From Chryseobacterium gleum (GTDB lineage: Bacteria > Bacteroidota > Bacteroidia > Flavobacteriales_D > Sanyastnellaceae): a stretch of DNA of 32,628 nt. The notes beneath the pieces are model-generated. The model ran no database searches, was not told the DNA's origin, and was given only the letters and a program-made list of their open reading frames with translations. The position numbers and the translations under genes are program-made. The stretch is from positions 1 through 32,628 of the forward strand of contig CAMAYP010000012.1 of the NCBI GenBank assembly GCA_945862415.1, written 5' to 3'. This document shows, piece by piece, positions 1 to 7,341 of this stretch (position 1 is its first letter; each line of letters begins with the position of its first letter).

Positions 1-11
1 AAACGTTCTGA

Positions 12-683
12 TTACATTCGGTTGTTTAGCTCTTCTACAATGTTCGCGTACTTCTTCAACACGCGATCCCATGGTTCAAATTTCTCATCATCCTTCACAC
101 CAGGTTGTTCACCATCTTTCGCGTGTTCGCTTATAATTTTAATGCTAAACTGGTCGTCACCATTCATTTTTACCACAATTCTTGTTCGAATCAATCCTGA
201 AGGAAACGATGTGGCAACCCACGCAGTTCTTAGATAGAAATTGTCCTTATCGGAAACTTCAATTGCGTCCACATATTGAAGAATGAGGCTATTGACTAGC
301 TTCCAAGATTCTGCCTGTGACTTCTTCAATCGAACATTAATATCTACATTGGCAATATCGGTCTTGGTTGAAGCCGAAAAAGCAGCGTCGTCCTCTAGCT
401 GAACAAAATATGTCTTTGGAATTTTTGCCAATCCATTATTGCAGTATTCCACTGATTTGGCATACTTACCCTCTTTTTTAGCCGAAACCTTAACACAAGA
501 ATTGGCCAGCACCTTAACGTCAACCGCTCCATTTCCAGCAGCCCTTCCATTAACTGTAATTGCCGCATCAGGCTCGTTACAAGTTACCTTAATTTTTGCG
601 TCCTTAACCTTTTGCGCGCTTACTGTTAGCCCGAATAAATTCAAGACGATTAATCCAACGAATACAAATAAAAATTTTTTCAT
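12..683 (-). CDS. Secreted hypothetical protein with signal peptide
   Basis: 223-aa ORF; N-terminus MKKFLFVFVGLIVLNLFGLTVSAQ is a typical signal peptide; no family recognised. Confidence 0.75.
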   Translation of the reverse strand: MKKFLFVFVGLIVLNLFGLTVSAQKVKDAKIKVTCNEPDAAITVNGRAAGNGAVDVKVLANSCVKVSAKKEGKYAKSVEYCNNGLAKIPKTYFVQLEDDAAFSASTKTDIANVDINVRLKKSQAESWKLVNSLILQYVDAIEVSDKDNFYLRTAWVATSFPSGLIRTRIVVKMNGDDQFSIKIISEHAKDGEQPGVKDDEKFEPWDRVLKKYANIVEELNNRM

Positions 684-742
684 GGTGATATAATTTATAA
701 AATTTCAGGGGCGAAAGTCTGTGTTTATACATATTTATTATG

Positions 743-781
743 TACAATAATTTTGTAAATTACAATTCAAATTTGTAAATT
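743..781. promoter_or_regulatory. Candidate operator: overlapping inverted repeats TACAA-N5-TTGTA and TTGTAA-A-TTACAA plus TTTGTAAATT direct repeat
   Basis: TACAATAATTTTGTA 743-757, TTGTAAATTACAA 753-765, direct repeats TTTGTAAATT at 752-761 and 772-781. Confidence 0.4.
748..755 (+). promoter_or_regulatory. Putative Bacteroidota -7 box (TAATTTTG) for the XRE gene, with TTTA at 724-727 as weak -33
   Basis: Matches TAnnTTTG; 20 bp from TTTA; 33 bp upstream of ATG at 788. Confidence 0.5.
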
Positions 782-787
782 CGTTAT

Positions 788-1150
788 ATGAAATCAATCT
801 CCATCAGTACAACACTTCGAAATCTACGCGAAGCAAAGGGTTACAGCCAAGACTATATGTCAATACAGCTAGATATTACTCAACAAGCATATTCGAATAT
901 TGAAAAAAACCCCGAGAAATGCTCGTTGGAAAGATTAAGAGAAATTGCCCGAGTATTACAAGTTCAACTGGTAACGCTAATTGGGTTGGACGATCAATAT
1001 ATCCAACAAAATTTTCATCAAGCGGGTGGCAATGCCGCCACTCAAATGAACATTTCGCCTCCTTCAAGCGAATCTGAAGCGTTTAAAATCCTTATTGCTG
1101 AGTTGAAGCAGGAGGTTACTTTTTTACGTGGGCTTGTTTCTAAAAAGTAA
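788..1150 (+). CDS. XRE-family helix-turn-helix transcriptional regulator
   Basis: 120 aa; N-terminal LRNLREAKGYSQDYMSIQLDITQQAYSNIEKNP HTH_3 pattern, C-terminal coiled-coil-like tail. Confidence 0.85.
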   Translation: MKSISISTTLRNLREAKGYSQDYMSIQLDITQQAYSNIEKNPEKCSLERLREIARVLQVQLVTLIGLDDQYIQQNFHQAGGNAATQMNISPPSSESEAFKILIAELKQEVTFLRGLVSKK

Positions 1151-1196
1151 TTGTCAGGATGAGTTTGCGAATTACCTTTGGACTCAAATTGCCATC

Positions 1197-1454
1197 ATGT
1201 CTACCTTCAAAGCACACATCAACATCATGCCCCTAGAGGCATTGCTCGATCCACAAGGAAAGGCCGTAACAGGCTCAATGACCAACATTGGTCTGCCCGA
1301 AATCAACAACGTGCGCATCGGCAAACACATCACGCTAAGCATCGACGCAAAAGACAAAAAAACAGCTGAAGGCAAGATTGAAGAGGCTTGTAAAAAGCTT
1401 CTTTGCAACGAAATCATGGAGTACTTCACCTTCGAGTTGGAAGAAGCGAAGTAA
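1197..1454 (+). CDS. purS: Phosphoribosylformylglycinamidine synthase subunit PurS
   Basis: MSTFKAHINIMPLEALLDPQGKAVTGSMTNIGLPEINNVRIGKHITLSIDA... matches the PurS pattern; the 1128 start in the ORF track overlaps the XRE gene, so ATG 1197 is preferred. Confidence 0.85.
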   Translation: MSTFKAHINIMPLEALLDPQGKAVTGSMTNIGLPEINNVRIGKHITLSIDAKDKKTAEGKIEEACKKLLCNEIMEYFTFELEEAK

Positions 1455-1459
1455 GACAC

Positions 1460-1798
1460 ATGCACGCACGCTGGAAAACACTGGAATCGCTGTCACAACT
1501 CGACGAGGCGATAGAACATTCCGGCACGTCAACGCAAATCATATTCAAGCATAGCACACGCTGCATCATCAGCAAAATGGTGCTTCAACAATTCGAGGAA
1601 AACCTGGATGCCATTCCGGAGAGCGCCACATTGCTTTTTTTGGATCTCCTCAACCATCGCGACATCTCAAACGCTATAGCGATGCAACTCAATGTGCACC
1701 ACGAAAGTCCTCAGGTTGTAGTAATTAAAAACGGTCAAGCTGTATTTAATGAGTCACACCATTCCATCGACACAGCAAGCGTGGCTGCGCATTGCTAA
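1460..1798 (+). CDS. ytxJ: Bacillithiol-system redox-active protein YtxJ-like (monothiol thioredoxin-fold)
   Basis: IIFKHSTRCIISKMVLQQFE motif (KHSTRC-x-IS) and SPQVVVIKNGQAVFNESHHSID C-terminus; ATG at 1460 preferred over the 1403 start. Confidence 0.8.
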   Translation: MHARWKTLESLSQLDEAIEHSGTSTQIIFKHSTRCIISKMVLQQFEENLDAIPESATLLFLDLLNHRDISNAIAMQLNVHHESPQVVVIKNGQAVFNESHHSIDTASVAAHC

Positions 1799-4241
1799 CA
1801 TTACCATTGCGGTATTGCTATGTGCGTCTCATCTGAGAGCACAAGCATGGGAATTTCTCACCCCTATTAAAACCAACAGCGAAGTGCGTGGTTGTTCTTT
1901 TCTCGATGAACAGCGCGGCATCGCTGTAATCCTGGCAACAAAAAAAGTTTTTCGCACCATGGATGGTGGTGAAACCTGGGAGAACATGTGGACTCCGGCT
2001 GTGACAAGTAATCCCAATGATGTGGAATGGGTAACAGAAAATCTGCTTTTCATCGCGGCCGGTAATGGCGATTTATATCGCTCGCTTGACGCTGGAAATA
2101 CGTGGGCAAACGTGAATCCACCTACTGCTTCGTGGTTGTACAACGTGCATTTCATCAACGAGACAACCGGTTTTGTGACAGGAGAAAGTGGTACCATTCT
2201 TAAAACAACGGACGCCGGCGCTACGTGGACACTCATTCCTGCAATTACGACCAGCCGCTTGTATGGCGTCCATTTCACGGATGAAAATAACGGGTTTATT
2301 GTAGGTTGGAATGGCACAATTCTGCGCACAACCGATGGTGGCGACTCATGGTCGGTCATCACAACCACTATTACGGCGAGCCTTCAAGATGTGCATTTTT
2401 CTGACGCTAACACCGGCTTCACGTGCGGGGGTGTAATCGCAAAAACAACGGATGGCGGACTCACCTGGAACACGGTATACTCAGCCGCCAACAATTACTT
2501 CTATGTCATGAACGTGAGTGCCAACGGACAAGGGTATGCCGCGGGCAACATGGGTGTTTTCGTGAAAACGACCAACAGCGGGCAGACGTGGCAAAACCAA
2601 ACGGTGTTGGGAGACGGAGATATTTTCTGTGGTGATCACGTGTCGTCATCGGCGGCCTATATGATGGGTAAGATGCAAATTCACAAGAGCACGAATGATG
2701 GTTCTTCGTGGTCATTGCTAAAAAACGCAGCACCCGGCGGGGGCGTCACTGCATTGCAGTTTTTGTCGGATACACAGGGAACCATTGTTTCATTTGCATC
2801 CGGAGGAACTTTCTATGGTGGTATAGCACAAACCTCCGACGGAGGAAAGCTTTGGAACATCCGCCAAACCTCCACGACCGGTGGTTGGTATGCCGTCGAC
2901 TTCCCCACTCCTCAAGTAGGCTACGTGCTTGGCACCACGAACCTGGGCAAAACCACCAATGGCGGACAGACGTGGACCTACAGCACTTCTCCGACACTCA
3001 CAGCTACCTGTCTCGAATTCATTGATGCACAAACTGGATTTGCAGGCGGTTTTGGAGGAGCCTCAAACATTTGTAAAACAATCAATGGCGGAACGTCATT
3101 TACGTGTGGCACCAACATAGGCGCAACTGACATTCATTTTATCGATAGTCAGCGCGGTATAGCTGTGCGTTACGTGCAGGGAGGAGGTGATACTTACTAC
3201 AAGACATTTGACGGCGGTAATACGTGGGAATATCACAATGGAGTCATCGGATCAACCATTTACTTCTATGACGACAGCCTCGGTTTTGTGGGGAACAATG
3301 GCGGTGTTTTCCGGACACTCAACAGCGGAGAGACTTGGGATTTTATATTCATAGGCGCCGGCCTCGTGCGCGACATCAAATTCTACAGCGAGAATATCGG
3401 GTTTTGCGTAAACGATTATGCGAATCTGTATAAAACAGAGGATGGGGGTGAAACATGGACCCTCCTCTTGCAAAACAACTTCAGCAACTTGGGAGCGTCG
3501 GCCGCGCATTTCACTGACAACTATTGCTACATCGGTTCGGGGGGCGATATGTATCGAACAGAACTTGGCTGCGGCGCATTTGAGTTGGGCAACATCACCG
3601 GCGATCAGGAATGGTGCGAGGGTGTTTATGGACAACTGGTATGCGAGCAGGTTGCCGGCGCCATCAGCTATGAATGGCAATTACCCGAGGGCTGGACCGG
3701 CGCCGAAAACGATCGCTTGATTCAACCTTTGCCAAACGCTACCGGCGGGCTGGCTTCGGTAACAGTCACCAATGCATGCGGCCTCACCGACTCTGCCAGC
3801 ATCAGCGTAAGTGTGACCGAACGTGTCGACAGCGTGTTTGCGATTGTAGGACCCGCTGTATTATGCGCCGGAGCGACCGTCGTATATAGCGTTGCGGCCG
3901 ATGTGAATGCGACCGATTACAACTGGCAAACCACTGCTACGACTTCAATGCTAAATGATAACACGATTGAGATAATTGCAGGAACGCAGGACTTCTTCAT
4001 CAGTGTGCAAACAGCCAACGATTGCGGCGTGAGCAACTATATCACGCTAACTGTTGCGGTTCCTGACACGAACACTTCACCGGCAAACTACAACGGTGAT
4101 TGTGTAATTAACGAAGAAGACATGCAGCTGCTACTCGACAATTATGGTTGCATTGAAAACTGCGGCCCGTTCGACCTGAACGGCGATGGATATATCGGGG
4201 TCGAAGATGTGTTGCTGTTTATTGAGCTCTCGGCGCAGTAA
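1749..4241 (+). CDS. Secreted YCF48/BNR-like beta-propeller protein with Ig/PKD-like domains and C-terminal dockerin-like EF-hand pair
   Basis: Signal peptide AWLRIANITIAVLLCASHLRAQ; repeated KTTDGGxTW modules; C-terminus NYNGDCVINEEDMQLLLDNYGC..FDLNGDGYIGVEDVLLFIELS. Confidence 0.85.
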   Translation: MSHTIPSTQQAWLRIANITIAVLLCASHLRAQAWEFLTPIKTNSEVRGCSFLDEQRGIAVILATKKVFRTMDGGETWENMWTPAVTSNPNDVEWVTENLLFIAAGNGDLYRSLDAGNTWANVNPPTASWLYNVHFINETTGFVTGESGTILKTTDAGATWTLIPAITTSRLYGVHFTDENNGFIVGWNGTILRTTDGGDSWSVITTTITASLQDVHFSDANTGFTCGGVIAKTTDGGLTWNTVYSAANNYFYVMNVSANGQGYAAGNMGVFVKTTNSGQTWQNQTVLGDGDIFCGDHVSSSAAYMMGKMQIHKSTNDGSSWSLLKNAAPGGGVTALQFLSDTQGTIVSFASGGTFYGGIAQTSDGGKLWNIRQTSTTGGWYAVDFPTPQVGYVLGTTNLGKTTNGGQTWTYSTSPTLTATCLEFIDAQTGFAGGFGGASNICKTINGGTSFTCGTNIGATDIHFIDSQRGIAVRYVQGGGDTYYKTFDGGNTWEYHNGVIGSTIYFYDDSLGFVGNNGGVFRTLNSGETWDFIFIGAGLVRDIKFYSENIGFCVNDYANLYKTEDGGETWTLLLQNNFSNLGASAAHFTDNYCYIGSGGDMYRTELGCGAFELGNITGDQEWCEGVYGQLVCEQVAGAISYEWQLPEGWTGAENDRLIQPLPNATGGLASVTVTNACGLTDSASISVSVTERVDSVFAIVGPAVLCAGATVVYSVAADVNATDYNWQTTATTSMLNDNTIEIIAGTQDFFISVQTANDCGVSNYITLTVAVPDTNTSPANYNGDCVINEEDMQLLLDNYGCIENCGPFDLNGDGYIGVEDVLLFIELSAQ

Positions 4242-4252
4242 GCTGGAACAAA

Positions 4253-4351
4253 TACTTATCAAAGTACTAATTACGAAGTACAAAGCACCGATAGGAAAGA
4301 AGCTTATATGATGAGTTCTATGCGCAGCCGTACTTAGTCATTTATACTTAG
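4253..4351 (+). repeat. GTACTT-rich intergenic repeat, unit A
   Basis: Shares tacttatcaaagta..accgataggaaag..atgatgarttctatgcgcagccgtacttagtcattt with unit B; has an extra ~12 nt insertion. Confidence 0.85.
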
Positions 4352-4442
4352 TACTTATCAAAGTACAAAGTACCGATAGGAAAGGAACTTGTATGATGAA
4401 TTCTATGCGCAGCCGTACTTAGTCATTTGTACTTAGTACTTA
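4352..4442 (+). repeat. GTACTT-rich intergenic repeat, unit B (overlaps the last codons and stop of pgk)
   Basis: Tandem copy of unit A; 4388-4424 is a perfect inverted match to 5781-5817. Confidence 0.85.
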
Positions 4443-5626
4443 ATCGCTGCTATCCCCGGCAAGTCAATTCCCTCTAACGCTTCAAGCATAGCGCCACCAC
4501 CGGTGCTCACATAACTCACCTCGTCGGCAAGCCCAAACTGATTGATGGCCGCAACGCTGTCGCCGCCACCTACCAACGTGAATGCACCATTCTTCGTTGC
4601 AGCTGCGAGCGCCTGTGCAACGGCAATGGTTCCATGTGAAAAGTTAGACATCTCGAAAACGCCCATCGGGCCATTCCAAAGAATCACCTTGGATTGTAGA
4701 ATGACTTCAGAAAAACGAGCAATCGATTGCTCACCGATATCGAGACCCATCCAACCCGCCGGAATGCCGCGACTCTCAGATGACGTGCGTTGTGCGTCGT
4801 TTGAAAACGCATCAGCAATGATGGAATCTTCGGGTAAGTAAATGTTTACGCCTTTCTCTTTCGCCTTCTCCAATAACGCTTTCGCTAATTCGAGTTTATC
4901 CTCTTCTACCAACGAATTGCCTGTTACACCGCCCAACGCTTTGAAAAACGTGTACGCCATACCTCCGCCGATAACGATGTTATCAACGCGGTTCAATAGA
5001 TTCTCCAAAATAGTAATCTTACTAGAAACCTTGCTGCCACCAATAATTGCGGTTACAGGCTTTGCGGTCGAATTCAACACGCGATCAATACTTTGCACTT
5101 CGTCCTCCATCAAGTAACCGAAGAGTTTATCCGTTGGAAAGAAACGCGCAATCACCGCCGTGCTGGCGTGCGCGCGGTGCGCTGTGCCGAATGCATCGTT
5201 GATGTATACGTCGCCGTTTTCGGCCAATTGTCCGGCGAAAAACTCATCGCCTCCTTCTTCTTCTTTATAAAAACGCAGGTTTTCCAGTAGCAACACATCG
5301 CCTTCTTTCATAGCATCAACCGCCGTGCTCACTTTCAGACCAATACAATCCTCAGCAAAAGCAACGGGCTTTCCGAGTAATTCGGATAAACGAACCAACA
5401 CGTGCTTCATGGAATACTTCGCTTCGGGTCCACCTTTGGGTCGGCCGAGATGCGACATTAAAATGACCTTTCCTCCTGCTTCAGCCACCTTGTGAATGGT
5501 TTTCAACGCAGCGCGTATACGTGTGTCGTCCGTCACTTGAAGCTCGTCATTCAGTGGAACGTTAAAATCAACGCGAATCAATACGCGTTTACCTTGAAAT
5601 GAATAGGAGTCGATTTGATAAGGCAT
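4433..5626 (-). CDS. pgk: Phosphoglycerate kinase
   Basis: 397 aa; [56 protein letters not shown] motifs. Confidence 0.97.
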   Translation of the reverse strand: MPYQIDSYSFQGKRVLIRVDFNVPLNDELQVTDDTRIRAALKTIHKVAEAGGKVILMSHLGRPKGGPEAKYSMKHVLVRLSELLGKPVAFAEDCIGLKVSTAVDAMKEGDVLLLENLRFYKEEEGGDEFFAGQLAENGDVYINDAFGTAHRAHASTAVIARFFPTDKLFGYLMEDEVQSIDRVLNSTAKPVTAIIGGSKVSSKITILENLLNRVDNIVIGGGMAYTFFKALGGVTGNSLVEEDKLELAKALLEKAKEKGVNIYLPEDSIIADAFSNDAQRTSSESRGIPAGWMGLDIGEQSIARFSEVILQSKVILWNGPMGVFEMSNFSHGTIAVAQALAAATKNGAFTLVGGGDSVAAINQFGLADEVSYVSTGGGAMLEALEGIDLPGIAAIKY

Positions 5627-5642
5627 CGGGAAAGCTTTTGCG

Positions 5643-5650
5643 CAAATGTA
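5643..5650 (-). promoter_or_regulatory. Putative -7 box TACATTTG for pgk
   Basis: Reverse complement of CAAATGTA matches TAnnTTTG, 16 bp upstream of the pgk ATG. Confidence 0.45.
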
Positions 5651-5680
5651 AACACCCTAACCTGATTCGTGCTTCGCAAT

Positions 5681-5780
5681 TAGTACTTCAAAAAGTAGTA
5701 AGTACAAAGGACTAAGTACGGATGCGCATACAGCTCCTCATACAAACTCCTTTCCCGTCGGTACTTCGTACTTTGATAAG
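5681..5780 (-). repeat. GTACTT-rich intergenic repeat, unit C (inverted relative to A/B)
   Basis: Reverse complement reads cttatcaaagtacgaagtaccgacgggaaaggagtttgtatgaggagctgtatgcgcatccgtacttagtcctttgtactt, homologous to units A/B. Confidence 0.85.
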
Positions 5781-5859
5781 GACTAAGTACGGCTGCGCAT
5801 AGAATTCATCATACAAGCTCACTTCCCACCGTTACTTAGTAATTAGTACTTTCTCAAAG
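5781..5859 (-). repeat. GTACTT-rich intergenic repeat, unit D (inverted relative to A/B; overlaps the stop of the DUF3108 gene)
   Basis: 5781-5817 is the exact reverse complement of 4388-4424 (37 nt). Confidence 0.85.
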
Positions 5860-6669
5860 TTTAGCCAGTGTATTACGCACTCCCTTAAATTCCTGTAATT
5901 CCATTTTAATCGAGCCCACCAATATTTCCGCTTGCGCCAATACCGGAATGTGATTCAAGTCGTCCGTTATCCAAACAGTCAAATCTTGTTCCTCCTTGAA
6001 TACACGGCCTTTTTGCACCATAGGCACAAACTTCAAACAGCGAAACGTACCTGCATCTATCGTGATAGTTTCACGACCAATAAACTTCATTTTCAGGGGA
6101 ACAATTTCATCATCCACAAGCGCGGTTATCGTATACACATCGCCCATGCGCGCATAACTGTAATCGAGTGTGCGGGCGTAGTAATAAGAGCTCAACATGT
6201 CTTGCACAAACTCGGGCGACTTGTAGCCATCGCCTTTGATATTCTTAAAGCCTCGGCGCTCCGGGAAAAAAGTATAGTCTTGCTGAATCCGATAGCCCCC
6301 TTCATCACAATTGCGCAGGAAGCGATAAGGAAACATTCCGGCCTTATCAATGTGGGTTTCATAGTGGTCGCGCACTTTGAAAAACCAATCAATAGAGCCT
6401 ACGCTGCGGCCAGTGCCTACAATTTTATATGCGTCACGACCAGCGAAGGTGTATGGACTGTCTTCAACCTTCAGCGTCGCTGTTCCGGCGTCTACGAAGC
6501 CATAGTGAATACGATAAGTAAGTTGCTCACCGGCCATGAAAGCATAATTGGGAGAATTGCGAAACCCGTAATCAGGTAAGTGATCAATGTTCGTTTTGGT
6601 GGGTTTCACCTGGGCTTGTAGCGTTAACGCACCGATTAACGCTGCAAAAAGAAAAATATACGTTTTCAT
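5854..6669 (-). CDS. DUF3108 domain-containing secreted protein
   Basis: 271 aa; signal peptide; GEQLTYRIHYGFVDAGTATLKVED... and LTVWITDDLNHIPVLAQAEILVGSIKMELQ are typical of DUF3108. Confidence 0.8.
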   Translation of the reverse strand: MKTYIFLFAALIGALTLQAQVKPTKTNIDHLPDYGFRNSPNYAFMAGEQLTYRIHYGFVDAGTATLKVEDSPYTFAGRDAYKIVGTGRSVGSIDWFFKVRDHYETHIDKAGMFPYRFLRNCDEGGYRIQQDYTFFPERRGFKNIKGDGYKSPEFVQDMLSSYYYARTLDYSYARMGDVYTITALVDDEIVPLKMKFIGRETITIDAGTFRCLKFVPMVQKGRVFKEEQDLTVWITDDLNHIPVLAQAEILVGSIKMELQEFKGVRNTLAKL

Positions 6670-6710
6670 AGTTTGGCGTTTTCAATGTGCATGCCAAACC
6701 AACGCAACGA

Positions 6711-7124
6711 CTAATCAATTGTTGCAATACACTTCAATTCGATTGCAATTGGTGAAGGCAACGCATTAATCTCTACTGTTGTTCTGCAAGGCTGAGCCTC
6801 CTTGAAATACTCCGCATACAGCTTGTTGTACGTGTGAAAATCACGCTTCATATTGACTAAGAAAACAGTCACATCCACGAGGTTTTCCCAGTTACTTCCA
6901 TTCTCTTCAAGAATCACTCGCACGTTGTCGAACACATTGCGGCACTGGGCTTCGAAATCGAATGTGAGGAAATTGCCAAACTTATCCAATGTCAATCCGG
7001 GCACTCCGCTGTCGGTAGCATCACTGCCCGCAATGCGTGGGCCGACTCCAGACAGAAACAACAAATTGCCTACGCGGCGCGTGTGCGGATAAAGACCAAC
7101 GGGTTTAGGTGCTTTGCTTGACAT
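6711..7124 (-). CDS. RidA/YjgF/YER057c/UK114 family protein
   Basis: 137 aa; KPVGLYPHTRRVGNLLFLSGVGPR, CRNVFDNVRVILEENGSNWENLVDVTVFL, PCRTTVEINALPSPIAIELKCIA. Confidence 0.92.
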   Translation of the reverse strand: MSSKAPKPVGLYPHTRRVGNLLFLSGVGPRIAGSDATDSGVPGLTLDKFGNFLTFDFEAQCRNVFDNVRVILEENGSNWENLVDVTVFLVNMKRDFHTYNKLYAEYFKEAQPCRTTVEINALPSPIAIELKCIATID

Positions 7125-7275
7125 TGTGAATGTGTTTTATAGTGCGAAGATAGTTCGATAGAGGAAAGTGTTAAAGTTTGAGGTCTAAGGTGGTTCTGTA
7201 TGGTTTTAATTTTAATCTCCCCACTGCACCAGCCCTCATTCGTGCATTCGTGACAACGCAAAAACCCCTTACTCC

Positions 7276-7283
7276 TATATTTG
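7276..7283 (+). promoter_or_regulatory. Putative -7 box TATATTTG upstream of trhO
   Basis: TAnnTTTG match, 58 bp upstream of ATG 7342; no clear -33 seen. Confidence 0.35.
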
Positions 7284-7341
7284 CAACCCAGCCATTCACG
7301 CGCTGTAGACATACTCTGAAGTATAACATGCAATTGTACCG

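Noticed and set aside
1829-3889. Several long overlapping ORFs on both strands inside the BNR/dockerin gene
   Set aside because: Shadow ORFs of a GC-richer repetitive coding region; no signal peptide or family pattern, and the 830-aa frame is clearly the real one
4253-4442. Repeats as a CRISPR array
   Set aside because: Only two tandem units per locus, no unique spacers between identical repeats, no cas genes
4542-5290. ORFs on the + strand opposite pgk
   Set aside because: pgk is unambiguous; these are antisense shadows with no family resemblance
5932-6579. 215-aa + strand ORF opposite the DUF3108 gene
   Set aside because: Antisense shadow; composition and lack of recognisable motifs do not support a protein
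7070-7333. 87-aa - strand ORF upstream of the RidA-family gene
   Set aside because: Overlaps the RidA start and likely promoter region; no family or plausible start context
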